Source of the DNA: JAJNBA01 sp963842295
GTDB taxonomy: Bacteria > Actinomycetota > UBA4738 > HRBIN12
Assembly: GCA_963842295.1 (NCBI GenBank)
Contig: CAWJFY010000004.1
Location: forward strand, 248,001-312,000
DNA: 64,000 bases
Direction: 5' to 3'
Positions 49,892 through 59,489 of this stretch are shown piece by piece. The position numbers and the translations under genes are program-made. Position 1 is the stretch's first letter, and every line of letters begins with the position of its first letter. The notes below the pieces were generated by a model. That model was not told the DNA's origin. It was given only the letters and a program-made list of their open reading frames with translations, and ran no database searches.

Positions 49892-52549
49892 GTGACCACC
49901 CCAGACGATTTCGCGCGGCAATTCCCCTTCGAGCTCGATGGTTTCCAGCGAGATGCCATCGATGCGGTCCATCGGGGGTTGTCGGCGTTGGTGGCAGCGC
50001 CGACCGGCTCGGGGAAGACCATCGTCGCCGAGTTCGCGATCGAACGGGCGCTCGACCGAGGGGGCAAAGCCTTCTACACCACGCCGCTGAAGGCGTTGTC
50101 CAATCAGAAGTTCGGCGACCTGGTCGCGAAGCACGGCGCAGCAACGGTGGGACTTCTGACGGGCGACAACGCGATCAACCCCGACGCGTCGGTCATCGTG
50201 ATGACCACGGAGGTGCTCCGCAACATGCTCTACGAAAGGTCCTCGACGCTCACGGGCCTCCTGTCGGTCGTGATGGACGAGGTCCACTACCTGCAGGACC
50301 CGTACCGGGGAGCCGTCTGGGAGGAGGTCCTGATCCACCTCCCTCCGTCGGTGACGGTGGTCGCCCTCTCCGCGACGATCTCCAACGCCGAGGAGTTCGG
50401 CGATTGGATCACGACCCTCCGGGGAGACACGAAGGTCGTCATCGAGGAGCGGCGCCCGGTCCCGCTCGAACACCATTACCTGGTCGGCTCGCGCCTGCAT
50501 CCGATGCACGTGGAGCAGGACGGGATCCTCCTGCCGAATCCGTACGTCGTGTCGTTGGACCAGCACGAGCTGAAGACGAAGACCTACTACCGGCGTGGCT
50601 CGGGTCTTCCGCAGCATCAACGGATCTCGCGGCCGCGAGAGGGATACCGGCGGGTCTACGTCCCTCGGCGCGAAGAGGTGGTGGAGGTCCTCGAGAGGGA
50701 AGGGATGCTGCCGGCGATCTATTTCGTCTTCAGCAGATCGGGCTGCGACAAGAGCGTGCGCTGGTTGCGGGATGCGGGCGTGCGCCTCACGACGAGGGAG
50801 GAGTCGTCCACGATCCGGGAGCGGGCCGAGACCCGCGCCGCTTGGGTCGACGAGGAAGACCTCGTCAGCCTCGGCTTCTACGAGTTCCTCGAGTCCCTGA
50901 CCACCGGCGTGGCCGCCCACCACGCGGGCATGCTTCCGATGTTCAAGGAGACGGTCGAGGAGCTCTTCCAGGAGGGTCTCGTGAAGGTCGTCTTCGCGAC
51001 GGAGACCCTGTCGCTCGGCATCAACATGCCGGCCAAGAGCGTCGTGATCGAAGACCTGTGGAAGTTCCAGGGCGAGCGGCACGAGTTGGTCACCCCGGGG
51101 GAGTACACGCAGCTCACCGGCCGGGCCGGCCGGCGGGGGATCGACGCGCTCGGCCATGCCGTCGTCGTCTATCAGCGGCAGGTCCCGTTCGAACGCGTTG
51201 CCGGGCTCGCGGCCACGCGCACCTACGACCTCGCCTCCTCGTTTCGGCCCTCGTACAACATGGCGGTCAACCTGGTGCGGAACTACACGACGGAGCAGGC
51301 GCACCACCTCCTGAACTCGTCGTTCGCCCAGTTCCTTGCGGACCGCGGCGTGGTCGCGCTCGAGCGTTCCCGCCAGCAAGACGTGGAGGCGTTGGAGGGC
51401 TACCGCAAGAACATGGTGTGTCACCTCGGAGACTTCGAGGAGTACTGGGGATATCTGGAGAAGGCCCGGCAGCTCCGCGATGAAGACCGGCGGGCCCGCG
51501 ACCAGGGACGCCGTGACGGCGTCCGGGAGAGCGTGGCCCGGCTCCGTCCCGGAGACGTCGTTTGGGTGCCTCGCGCACGACGCCGTGGGGTCGCGGTGGT
51601 CGTTTCGTCGCGCGACGGGAAGCCGACCGTGCTCGCCCAGGACCGTCAGTTCTTCCGGCTGAGCGGCCGGGATTTCGAGGATCCGCCACAGGTCCTCACG
51701 AGGATCCCCTTGCCGAAGTCCGGGAGCGTTCGCAATCCGCGGTTCCGCAGGGACGTGGCGGCCAGGCTCGTGGCGCTCGACGTCAAGACCGGAGGCGGCC
51801 AGCGGCGAGGGCAGACCAACCCGAAGGTCGAGCGGGAGGCGGCGCGGCTCGAGGCGCTGGCCGAGGCGCACCCGTGCCGTCGGTGTCCGGAACGCTCGAA
51901 GCACGAACGGTGGGCGGTGCGCGCGAGCGAGCTCCGGCGACGGCTCGGCGGCGTCGAGCGAAGGATCCGGGTGCGCACGGAAACGCTCGCCCGGCAGTTC
52001 GATCGGGTCCTCTCCGTCCTCCGCACGTTGGACTACGTGGAAGGCTGGTCCCTGACACGGAAGGGCCGGACCCTGACCCGCATCTACGGCGAGGGGGACC
52101 TGTTGGTGGGGGAGGCGCTCGAGGCAGGGCTCCTGGATGAGCTCCAGCCCTCCGAAGTGGTCGCCCTGCTGTCGGCGGTGATCTACGAGGGACGCGAACG
52201 CATCCCGCTCTCGGGGGAGATGCCCACGGCGGAGACCAAGGAGCGGTATGAGCGCCTCCAGCGCCTCTGGCGGACGGTCCGCCGGACCGAGGACGAGCAT
52301 CAGGTCCAGCTCTGCCGCGAGCTGGAGACAGGCTTCGCGACCCCGATCTACCACTGGGCCGAAGGGGAGGCCCTGGACGACATCCTCATGGAGACCGAGA
52401 TGGCGCCGGGGGACTTCATCCGGAACTGCAAGCAGCTGGTGGACCTGCTTCGGCAGATCGAAGAGGTCGCGGCCCCCGAGACGGCCGCGCAGGTTCGCGC
52501 AGGGCGTGAGGCGATCCTCCGAGGCGTCGTCGCCTACACGGGCGTGTAG
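49892..52549 (+). CDS. helY: Ski2-like DEAD/DEAH RNA helicase HelY
   Basis: 885 residues. Motif I APTGSGKT (36-43), DEVH box, SATISNAEEF, and motif VI LTGRAGRRGID; the C-terminal third has the DSHCT domain of Ski2/Mtr4-type helicases (LYGEGDLLVGEALEAGLLDE-like pattern at about 730-760). A Cys cluster (CRRCPERSKH) lies before it. Usually the terminal gene of the pafABC-tatAC cluster, as here. Likely acts in RNA decay. Confidence 0.95.
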   Translation: MTTPDDFARQFPFELDGFQRDAIDAVHRGLSALVAAPTGSGKTIVAEFAIERALDRGGKAFYTTPLKALSNQKFGDLVAKHGAATVGLLTGDNAINPDASVIVMTTEVLRNMLYERSSTLTGLLSVVMDEVHYLQDPYRGAVWEEVLIHLPPSVTVVALSATISNAEEFGDWITTLRGDTKVVIEERRPVPLEHHYLVGSRLHPMHVEQDGILLPNPYVVSLDQHELKTKTYYRRGSGLPQHQRISRPREGYRRVYVPRREEVVEVLEREGMLPAIYFVFSRSGCDKSVRWLRDAGVRLTTREESSTIRERAETRAAWVDEEDLVSLGFYEFLESLTTGVAAHHAGMLPMFKETVEELFQEGLVKVVFATETLSLGINMPAKSVVIEDLWKFQGERHELVTPGEYTQLTGRAGRRGIDALGHAVVVYQRQVPFERVAGLAATRTYDLASSFRPSYNMAVNLVRNYTTEQAHHLLNSSFAQFLADRGVVALERSRQQDVEALEGYRKNMVCHLGDFEEYWGYLEKARQLRDEDRRARDQGRRDGVRESVARLRPGDVVWVPRARRRGVAVVVSSRDGKPTVLAQDRQFFRLSGRDFEDPPQVLTRIPLPKSGSVRNPRFRRDVAARLVALDVKTGGGQRRGQTNPKVEREAARLEALAEAHPCRRCPERSKHERWAVRASELRRRLGGVERRIRVRTETLARQFDRVLSVLRTLDYVEGWSLTRKGRTLTRIYGEGDLLVGEALEAGLLDELQPSEVVALLSAVIYEGRERIPLSGEMPTAETKERYERLQRLWRTVRRTEDEHQVQLCRELETGFATPIYHWAEGEALDDILMETEMAPGDFIRNCKQLVDLLRQIEEVAAPETAAQVRAGREAILRGVVAYTGV

Positions 52550-52550
52550 C

Positions 52551-52556
52551 TACCAT
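52551..52556 (+). promoter_or_regulatory. -10 box of the second lipid-kinase-like gene (leaderless-type)
   Basis: TACCAT 6 nt before the ATG at 52563. Confidence 0.4.
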
Positions 52557-52562
52557 TCGGCC

Positions 52563-53480
52563 ATGACCAGCCCGTTCGGCACCCTCGCCGTGATCGCCGA
52601 CCCGCGGGCCGGCGTCCTGGACCAGCTGCCGATGCTCGAGCGCGCGCTCGACGAGCGCGGGCTCGAGCACAGGACCCTCGTGGCCAATGGGTCGGATCCC
52701 TCGGCGCTCGCGACGAGCGCCCTCGACGACGGGATCCGGTTCCTCGTCGCGGTCGGCAACGACGCGACCGTCCACGACGTCGTGAACGGGATGTTCCGGG
52801 ACGGCCGACCGATCCGAGAGGAGCCGGTCCTCGGCGTGATCGGAGCGGGGAGCGGCTGCGACCTCGTACGGAGCTTCGGGATGCCCGGCGATACCGAATC
52901 GGCCGCCGCGCACCTGATGGGGGACAACACGTATGGGCTGGACCTCATGAAGATCACCGCGACAGCCCTCAACGGCGAGCGTGTGACGCGCTACGGGCAC
53001 AACCTCGCGCAGGTAGGGATGGGCGCGCAGCAGGTGGCGTGCGCGGCGAAGGCTCCGGCCTGGCTCGGCGGCTCCCGACGCTTCTACGGCTTCTGGTGCG
53101 GCTACCTGAAGACGAAGCCGGCGAGGTTCACGATCGAGCACGACACCCGCACCTGGGAGGGCCGCGCGTGGAACGTGGTCGTGGCGAACGCCCAGTTCAG
53201 TGGGGGCGGCCTCCGGCTGTCGCCACGCTCGTTCCCCGGGGACGGCGTGCTCGACGCCCTCGTGTTCACGGGACCCCGGTCGGGCGCCTATACGCAGCTC
53301 CCGCGACTGTTCCGTCATGGCGACCACGTCCCGGATCCACACATCGAGGAGTTGAAGGCCAGGATCCGGTTCGAGGTCCGCCCGGAGAGGCCCATGCCGG
53401 TTCTCGCGGACGGCATCACACTCGGGACGACGCCCGTGACGTTCCAGATCGTCCCCCGGCCGATCCTCTTCAAGCTGTGA
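52563..53480 (+). CDS. Diverged diacylglycerol kinase-family protein
   Basis: 305 residues. Overall layout matches lipid kinases (VIADPRAGVLDQLPMLERAL, VIGAGSGCDLVRSFGMP, a C-terminal SGGGLRLSPRSFPGDGVLDA). The nucleotide motif GGDGT is changed to VGNDAT, so ATP binding or catalysis may differ. ATG with -10 box 6 nt upstream. Overlaps the M24 peptidase start by 4 bases. Confidence 0.85.
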   Translation: MTSPFGTLAVIADPRAGVLDQLPMLERALDERGLEHRTLVANGSDPSALATSALDDGIRFLVAVGNDATVHDVVNGMFRDGRPIREEPVLGVIGAGSGCDLVRSFGMPGDTESAAAHLMGDNTYGLDLMKITATALNGERVTRYGHNLAQVGMGAQQVACAAKAPAWLGGSRRFYGFWCGYLKTKPARFTIEHDTRTWEGRAWNVVVANAQFSGGGLRLSPRSFPGDGVLDALVFTGPRSGAYTQLPRLFRHGDHVPDPHIEELKARIRFEVRPERPMPVLADGITLGTTPVTFQIVPRPILFKL

Positions 53481-54574
53481 GCCGGGTGCACGACGATCGG
53501 CTCGGCCGTGCGGCGGAGGAGACCAGGGCTCGGGAGCTGGACGCGCTCGTCGTGTCGCCTTCTCCCGACTTGGCATATCTGACCGGGTACGACCCGATCC
53601 CGCTGGAACGACCGACGCTCCTCGTGCTCCGGTCCGACCGTGCCCCGATCATGCTCGTTCCCGAGCTTGAGCGGGCGCTCGCGGCGTCCTCTCCGGTGGG
53701 GGAGCACCTCGAGCTGGTCGCCTGGCGAGACGGGTCCGACCCGTACGAGGCCGCCGCGAGCCTCCTCGCCGGCGCGACACGGATCGCCGTGGCGGACCGG
53801 CTGTGGGCGACGCACCTCCTCGGCCTCCAGCGCGAGCTGCCCGGCGCCGACTTCTCGCCCGCGTCTCCCGTGATGGGCCGCCTTCGCGCCGTGAAGGACG
53901 AGGACGAGCTGGGGGCGCTCCGACGCGCCGGCCGCGCCGCCGACGAGACCTTCCGGCAGGTCGTCACCATGCGTTTCCAGGGACGGACCGAGGAGGACAT
54001 CGCTCATGATCTCGCCGACCTCCTCGTTCGGAACGGACACGCGCGAGCCGACTTCACGATCGTGGCCAGCGGTCCCAACGCCGCCTCACCCCATCACGAG
54101 CCGGGCGGGCGGACGATCCTGCCGCACGACGCGGTCGTGATGGACTTCGGAGGAGAGCTCGCCGGGTACCTCAGTGACACGACCCGGACCGTGGTGGTGA
54201 CCGAGCCGCCCGAGGGCTTCGAGCAGGCCTACGCGGCCGTCCTGGAGGCGCAGACGGCCACGGTCGACGCCGTTCGGCCCGGGCTGGAGGCACAGGAGAT
54301 CGATCGTGCCGCCCGGACGATCATCGAGGCCGCGGGGTACGGGGAACGGTTCATCCACCGGACCGGGCACGGCATCGGCCTCGAGTTGCACGAGCCCCCC
54401 TACATGGTGGAAGGCGACCGGACGGTCCTGGAGCCGGGCATGACCTTCTCCGTGGAACCCGGGATCTACCTGGAAGGGCGCTTCGGGATCCGGATCGAGG
54501 ACATCGTGGCCGTGACCGCCGACGGGGTCGAACGGCTGAACCGGAGCACCAGGGAGCTCCAGACCGTCGCTTGA
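53477..54574 (+). CDS. M24 family Xaa-Pro-type metallopeptidase
   Basis: 365 residues from GTG 53477, coupled to the previous stop. N-terminal creatinase-like domain, then the pita-bread fold with the five metal ligands: Asp in VVMDFGG, Asp in YLSDTTRT, His in HRTGHGIGLE, Glu in FSVEPGIYLEG and Glu in IRIEDIVAV. Cleaves N-terminal Xaa-Pro bonds by family knowledge. Confidence 0.93.
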   Translation: MSRVHDDRLGRAAEETRARELDALVVSPSPDLAYLTGYDPIPLERPTLLVLRSDRAPIMLVPELERALAASSPVGEHLELVAWRDGSDPYEAAASLLAGATRIAVADRLWATHLLGLQRELPGADFSPASPVMGRLRAVKDEDELGALRRAGRAADETFRQVVTMRFQGRTEEDIAHDLADLLVRNGHARADFTIVASGPNAASPHHEPGGRTILPHDAVVMDFGGELAGYLSDTTRTVVVTEPPEGFEQAYAAVLEAQTATVDAVRPGLEAQEIDRAARTIIEAAGYGERFIHRTGHGIGLELHEPPYMVEGDRTVLEPGMTFSVEPGIYLEGRFGIRIEDIVAVTADGVERLNRSTRELQTVA

Positions 54575-54660
54575 CCGAGCAGCCTGCCCTCGGGTAATCC
54601 TGTCCCCGGGGTGGTGCGAATCACGGGGGTGAGGTGGCTCATGAGCGGGGTCAGGCTGTC

Positions 54661-55548
54661 ATGAGGGACGAGATCATGAAGATGGACTCGTCCGAGTTCG
54701 ACCTCGACAAGTACCTCCGCGCGTCCAAGCAGGTCGATCTCTCGTCGGTCGAGTGGGATCGCATCCGGATGCATCCCGTCACGACCGACGAGGCCCGATG
54801 CCTCACCTACATGATGGACATCGAGACCCACACCGTCGTGTTCCTGCGCGACCTCCTCGCGACGCGCGCCTCCTTCGACCCGGAGGTCACCGCGTTCCTC
54901 TCTTGCTGGGTCTACGAGGAGCTCTGGCACGGGGAGGCGTTCAGCCGCTTCCTCGGGGAGGCGGGCTATCGAGTACCGCCCTCCTACGAGGACGTCGCGG
55001 GTGACGACCCGTTCCCCACACGGTTCGACCGCAACCAATGGATCCGTCGGAAGTTCGGAACGAAAGGGTACGTCTCGCACATGGGCACACTCCTGGGCTC
55101 AGCTTTGTTCCGAGACTTCGTCGCCGTGCACATGACCTGGGGAGCGGTGAACGAGCTCGGTACGTTGACGGGCTACCACCGGATCATCGCGAAGACCGAG
55201 CATCCGGTCCTGATCCAGCTGCTCCAGGCGATCATCAAGGATGAGCGGCGACACTTCGCGTTCTATCGCGCGCAGGCGAGGATGCGACTCGCGAGGTCGA
55301 AGCAAGCCCGGAAGATCACCCGCTGGGCCCTCGAGCACCTCTGGGCACCGGTCGGCACGGGGGTCAGACCCCAGCCGGAGACCGACTTCGTGATCCATTC
55401 CCTCTTCGGTGACGCCGACGGGGTCGTCGCCGTCAAGGAGATGGAGGACACGTTGGGGGAGTTGCCCGGGCTCCAGGGGAGCCGGTTCCTCTCCGACGCG
55501 CTCGAAGCGGCTGCGCGGCGTCTTGGCAGACCGCTGGGCGTCGGCTGA
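54661..55548 (+). CDS. Ferritin-like di-iron protein
   Basis: 295 residues from ATG 54661; GTG 54634 would add nine. Helical bundle with carboxylate/His iron ligands: Glu in MDIETHTV, ExxH in VYEELWHGEAF, and a second pair in IKDERRHFAFYRAQ. Resembles stearoyl-ACP-desaturase-like or ferritin-like proteins of actinobacteria. Substrate unknown. Confidence 0.8.
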   Translation: MRDEIMKMDSSEFDLDKYLRASKQVDLSSVEWDRIRMHPVTTDEARCLTYMMDIETHTVVFLRDLLATRASFDPEVTAFLSCWVYEELWHGEAFSRFLGEAGYRVPPSYEDVAGDDPFPTRFDRNQWIRRKFGTKGYVSHMGTLLGSALFRDFVAVHMTWGAVNELGTLTGYHRIIAKTEHPVLIQLLQAIIKDERRHFAFYRAQARMRLARSKQARKITRWALEHLWAPVGTGVRPQPETDFVIHSLFGDADGVVAVKEMEDTLGELPGLQGSRFLSDALEAAARRLGRPLGVG

Positions 55549-55558
55549 GCCGACCTCC

Positions 55559-56950
55559 TCAGTCCCGCGGTCGGACCCTCGTGCCCTCGGCGGTGTCCAT
55601 GACCTCCAGCCCGAGCGCTTGCAGCCGGTCGCGGAGCTCATCGGAGCGCGCGTAGTCCTTCGACGCTCGCGCCACATCCCGCTCCGCGACGAGCCGCTGT
55701 ATCTCCACGTTCGGCTCCCAACCGGCTCGTGCCTCTCGCTCCAGATCGAGACCGAGGACGTGGTCCCAGGACGCGAGGAGGGCACGCTTCTCCCCGGGGG
55801 GCACGTCGGTCGAATGATCGAGGTCGTTGACGACCCGGACCGCCGAGGGCATGTCCAGGTCATCCGCCAGCGCCGCCTGGAAGCGAGCCCCGAAGTCCTT
55901 CGCCGCCCCACCCATATCTGCGGAGGGACCACGCCACTCGGCAACGTGACGCCGGAGCTGCTTCACGCGCTGGTCCGCGGTCTCCATCACCTCCCAGGTG
56001 AAGTCCATCTCCGAGCGGTACCGCGACTGGAAGGTGAGCCAGCGGAAGGCGAGGGGATCGAGGCCACGATCGACGAGCTCGGCCGCACGGATCACGTTGC
56101 CGGTCGACTTCGCGATCTTCTGACCCGTGAGCCGCAGGAATCCCCCGTGCACCCAGGTGGAGACCACCTGATGGCCCACGGCGCCTTCGGATTGCGCGAT
56201 CTCGTCCTCGTGATGCGGGAACTTCAGATCGTTGCCCCCGGTGTGGATGTCGAACCGGTCGCCCAGGTACTTCATCGACATCGCGGAGCACTCGATGTGC
56301 CAGCCCGGGAACCCATCGCCCCACGGACTCGGCCACTTCATCAGACGCCCGGGTCCCGCCGTCTTCCACAGAGCGAAGTCAGCCGGGTGCCGCTTCGCCG
56401 GATCGGTCTCGAGGTCCCGGTGACCAGCCTTCAACTTGTCCAGCGTGTTGCCCGAGAGCTTCCCGTAGCCGGGGAAGCTGGCGACGTCGTAGTAGACGGA
56501 ACCCGAGTCCACGACGTAGGCGTGCTCGCGCTCGATCAGGGTGCTCGTGAGGTCGATCATCTCGGTGATGTGCTCGGTCGCCTTCGGCATGATGTCCGGC
56601 ACGCGGATCCCGACGGACGCCATGTCGCCGAGGGCCTCTCGGGTGTATTTCTCCGCGATCTCGAGCGGCTGCAGCCCCTCGTCCTCGACGGCCAGCAGCA
56701 TCTTGTCCACCGCTTCGGGCGAGGACTCGTCGGTCATGTGCCCGACGTCGGTGATGTTCTGCACCTCGGTGACCTCGTATCCCTCGAACTCGAGCGCACG
56801 CCGGATCAGGTCGGTGAGCAAGAACGTACGGAGGTTCCCGAGGTGGACGAAGCGGTACACCGTGGGACCACAGGCATAGATCTTCACCCGGCCGGGCGCG
56901 ACCGGGAGAACCTCCTCGACCTCTCGCGTGAGCGAGTTGTAGAGACGCAC
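55559..56950 (-). CDS. cysS: Cysteinyl-tRNA synthetase
   Basis: 463 residues, a full class-Ia synthetase. HIGH-like VHLGNL after CGPTVYRFV, zinc ligands including CSAMSMKYLGD and HHEDEIAQSE, and KMSKS as KIAKSTGN. The C-terminal editing-free helical domain ends RDRLQALGLEVMDTAEG. The mycothiol ligase MshC is related but shorter and starts differently, so CysS is preferred. Convergent with the ferritin-like gene. Confidence 0.95.
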   Translation of the reverse strand: MRLYNSLTREVEEVLPVAPGRVKIYACGPTVYRFVHLGNLRTFLLTDLIRRALEFEGYEVTEVQNITDVGHMTDESSPEAVDKMLLAVEDEGLQPLEIAEKYTREALGDMASVGIRVPDIMPKATEHITEMIDLTSTLIEREHAYVVDSGSVYYDVASFPGYGKLSGNTLDKLKAGHRDLETDPAKRHPADFALWKTAGPGRLMKWPSPWGDGFPGWHIECSAMSMKYLGDRFDIHTGGNDLKFPHHEDEIAQSEGAVGHQVVSTWVHGGFLRLTGQKIAKSTGNVIRAAELVDRGLDPLAFRWLTFQSRYRSEMDFTWEVMETADQRVKQLRRHVAEWRGPSADMGGAAKDFGARFQAALADDLDMPSAVRVVNDLDHSTDVPPGEKRALLASWDHVLGLDLEREARAGWEPNVEIQRLVAERDVARASKDYARSDELRDRLQALGLEVMDTAEGTRVRPRD

Positions 56951-56990
56951 CCGCCAATCCTAGCGGCGGCTGCCGGTGGGACGGTACGGT

Positions 56991-59405
56991 TCACTCTTCG
57001 CTGGGTTCGGTACCCCCGATGCGTTGGCGCTGCTCGCTCCGCCCGTTGCCCGATATCGGTTGCATCGCGGCCAGCGCGCCGGCGGGTGCCGGCGGCACCG
57101 GTACGGGGATCGTGCCCTCGACGCCGCCGTGCTCCCAGTGGGCCGCCGCGCAGGCCGCGTGATACTCCTCCAGCTCCGCATGGAACCGGATGTCGTCGTA
57201 GCGGCGTCCGTCGACGTTCGCGGACTCACGACCTTCGATGATCGCCTCGACGTCGTCGCCCGTGATCGTCTTGAGAGTCTCCAATGCGTGCGCGACGCAC
57301 AGAACGTCGGTGCGATGCTCCTCGAGCAGCTCCATCGTACGGTCGTAGAGTTCCCTCAGCTTCGTTTCGACGGACTTCCCGAACTCGGTGTCGAATAGCG
57401 AGCGGTCGGCGCCGGTCTCAGCGGGCTGCGCGGGCCCCCGGAGGCTGGCCAGCGTGACCGACCGTGAGGCGATGGTGTCTCCCATCGCGAAGTAGGCGAG
57501 CATCTGCGTCGTGAGCGCGGTGGCCCCGCGCATGTCGCCACCGACCCCCGTCGAGTGATCGCCGTCGAAGAAGAGGCGCTCGCCTGCGAGCGACGCAAGA
57601 AAGGTGATCACGTCGATCTCGCGCTCGGACTTCCATTGGACGAACTGATCCTCGGGCGGGATCGAGGCAACGAAGCCGCCGACGTCGCCCCGACGCTCGA
57701 TCGTCGCGAGATCGATGCTCATGTGTTTGCGCAGGTGATAGGCCGCGACGGCGTGGCACGCTTCATGCACGGCCACCGAGTGGCGCTCTCTCTCGATGTA
57801 CTCGTGGTCGTCGGGAAGCCCGTGTTGCTTCACATGCTTCGCCTTCACGACGTCCGTCCAACCGACCGTGTCGCGTCCGTCACGGATCGCGATGACGAGT
57901 GACTCGTTCACGATGTCCTTCATGTCGGCCCCGCCCGCGTACGGCGTGATGGTGGCAAGCTTCGTGATCTCGTCGTCGGTGAGTGCATGCTTCACCCTGT
58001 CGAAGTAGTACCGGTAGGTGGCGACACGGCCTTCCAGCTGCGGATAGGCGACCTTGAATTTCCGGTCGATCCGCCCGGGCCGCAGCATCGCCTCGTCCAG
58101 GACGTGCGGCTGGTTGGTGGCGAAGATGTGCAGGATCCGGTAGCGGGGCGGGAGCTTGGGTTTCATCCCGAGGAGCCGTCGGAGCCTGTTCGTGAGTCCC
58201 CGAGGCTTCTTGAGGCCGTCCATCTCGGACAGGAGCGCCTGGAGGGTCCCCATGCCGCCGCCCCCCATGCCGCCGCCCATGAAGATGCCCTCGGTCTGTC
58301 CTCCCCTCAAGGGAGCGAGCTCGAAGACCGTGCTCCGACCCGCCTCGGACACGTAGCCCATCCCGTTACAGGTCAGCGCATTCGTCCACGGTGTCACGGC
58401 GGGGTTCATCGCCCAGCCGCCCTGGGGTCCGGCCTGGCCGCGGTTGCCGAGCGAGTCTGCCTCGTCGATGAACACGATGACCCCGCCGTAGCGCGTGGCG
58501 AGCTTGCGGAGCTTCCGGTACAACGACTTGACCTTCAGGATGCCGACGCCCATGAACATGTTGATGAAGGCGCCCGGCTCGACGAAGACGAACGGCTTCG
58601 CCGTCTCGCCGGCCACCGCCTGTGCCATGAGCGTCTTGCCGGTCCCCGGCGGACCCCACAGGAGGATGCCCCCGGGGACGTAGCCACCTCGCTTCTCGAT
58701 CGCCTCGGGGTCCTCGAGGAAGATGATGTTCTCCTTCACGCGCTCCAGGACCGAGTCCTGTCCCTTCACGTCGGAGAACCTCGTGTCCATGTCGTCCGGC
58801 ATGTAGACCTCGACCCCTCCGCGCGACATGAACCAGAAGATGCCGACGAACTGGAGGATGCCGAACGAGATCAGGAATGCGAAGTAGACGAGCTGCCCCA
58901 TCGATTGCTTTATGAGGCCGGGGAGTCGGAACCAAGCCTCGAGGGCATTGACTTGGTCACCCGGAGTGCTGATGAAGGAGGCGATGATCGCGCCCAGGAT
59001 CCAGCCGAACACGAGGAGACGGCCGAGGCGTCCGAGCCGGTACCGGACGTGTGGGTTGATCTTGCCGAGCGCGGCTTCCTCTTGGTCGAGGGTCTTCCGC
59101 CAGAAGCGGTAGTAGCCCTTCGACTGCTCCTGGAGGTAGTAGTGGAGCTGCCGCAACACCTCGATCGCCGCGAGGGCGAGAAGCCACCAGCGCTTGGCCA
59201 CCTGCTCCTGGAGCGCACTCCGGAACGACATGTTGCTCGCAGAGACGTCCGCGAGGACGAGGAGCAGGAAGGCGCCGAGGAGGAAGATCAGGAGCCGCAC
59301 GCGGTCCCAGGCGTGCACGGGCGTCCGGTACTCGCGCTCGGACTCTTTGGGTCGGCTCGTGAACTCGAATCGAGGTTTGGGCTGCGTTGCTGGGTCGCTC
59401 GGCAT
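56991..59405 (-). CDS. FtsH-like membrane AAA protease with Gly/Met-rich insert
   Basis: 804 residues from ATG 59405, chosen for the upstream GAGAGGG (an ATG at 59420 lacks one). Three or four N-terminal membrane segments, AAA domain with Walker A GPPGTGKT (about 251-258), pore loop MFMGVG, Walker B VIVFIDEADS, and ATNQPHVLDEAMLRPGRIDR. Between Walker B and the next conserved helix is an insert of about 60 residues (about 323-385) with MGGGMGGGGMG. Zinc protease motif HEACH (547-551) and third ligand Asp in GVGGDMRGAT. A -10-like CATAAT lies at 59451-59456. Confidence 0.9.
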   Translation of the reverse strand: MPSDPATQPKPRFEFTSRPKESEREYRTPVHAWDRVRLLIFLLGAFLLLVLADVSASNMSFRSALQEQVAKRWWLLALAAIEVLRQLHYYLQEQSKGYYRFWRKTLDQEEAALGKINPHVRYRLGRLGRLLVFGWILGAIIASFISTPGDQVNALEAWFRLPGLIKQSMGQLVYFAFLISFGILQFVGIFWFMSRGGVEVYMPDDMDTRFSDVKGQDSVLERVKENIIFLEDPEAIEKRGGYVPGGILLWGPPGTGKTLMAQAVAGETAKPFVFVEPGAFINMFMGVGILKVKSLYRKLRKLATRYGGVIVFIDEADSLGNRGQAGPQGGWAMNPAVTPWTNALTCNGMGYVSEAGRSTVFELAPLRGGQTEGIFMGGGMGGGGMGTLQALLSEMDGLKKPRGLTNRLRRLLGMKPKLPPRYRILHIFATNQPHVLDEAMLRPGRIDRKFKVAYPQLEGRVATYRYYFDRVKHALTDDEITKLATITPYAGGADMKDIVNESLVIAIRDGRDTVGWTDVVKAKHVKQHGLPDDHEYIERERHSVAVHEACHAVAAYHLRKHMSIDLATIERRGDVGGFVASIPPEDQFVQWKSEREIDVITFLASLAGERLFFDGDHSTGVGGDMRGATALTTQMLAYFAMGDTIASRSVTLASLRGPAQPAETGADRSLFDTEFGKSVETKLRELYDRTMELLEEHRTDVLCVAHALETLKTITGDDVEAIIEGRESANVDGRRYDDIRFHAELEEYHAACAAAHWEHGGVEGTIPVPVPPAPAGALAAMQPISGNGRSEQRQRIGGTEPSEE

Positions 59406-59489
59406 CGGGAACCCTCTCATCCATCGGTGGGGGACCGGTGTTTCCCCAACATTATGAGGCTTCGGCCGATCGAGATGCGACCCTTGAGC

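Noticed and set aside
55559..56950. Mycothiol ligase MshC
   Set aside because: The full 463-residue length, C-terminal domain and KIAKSTGN motif fit cysteinyl-tRNA synthetase better.
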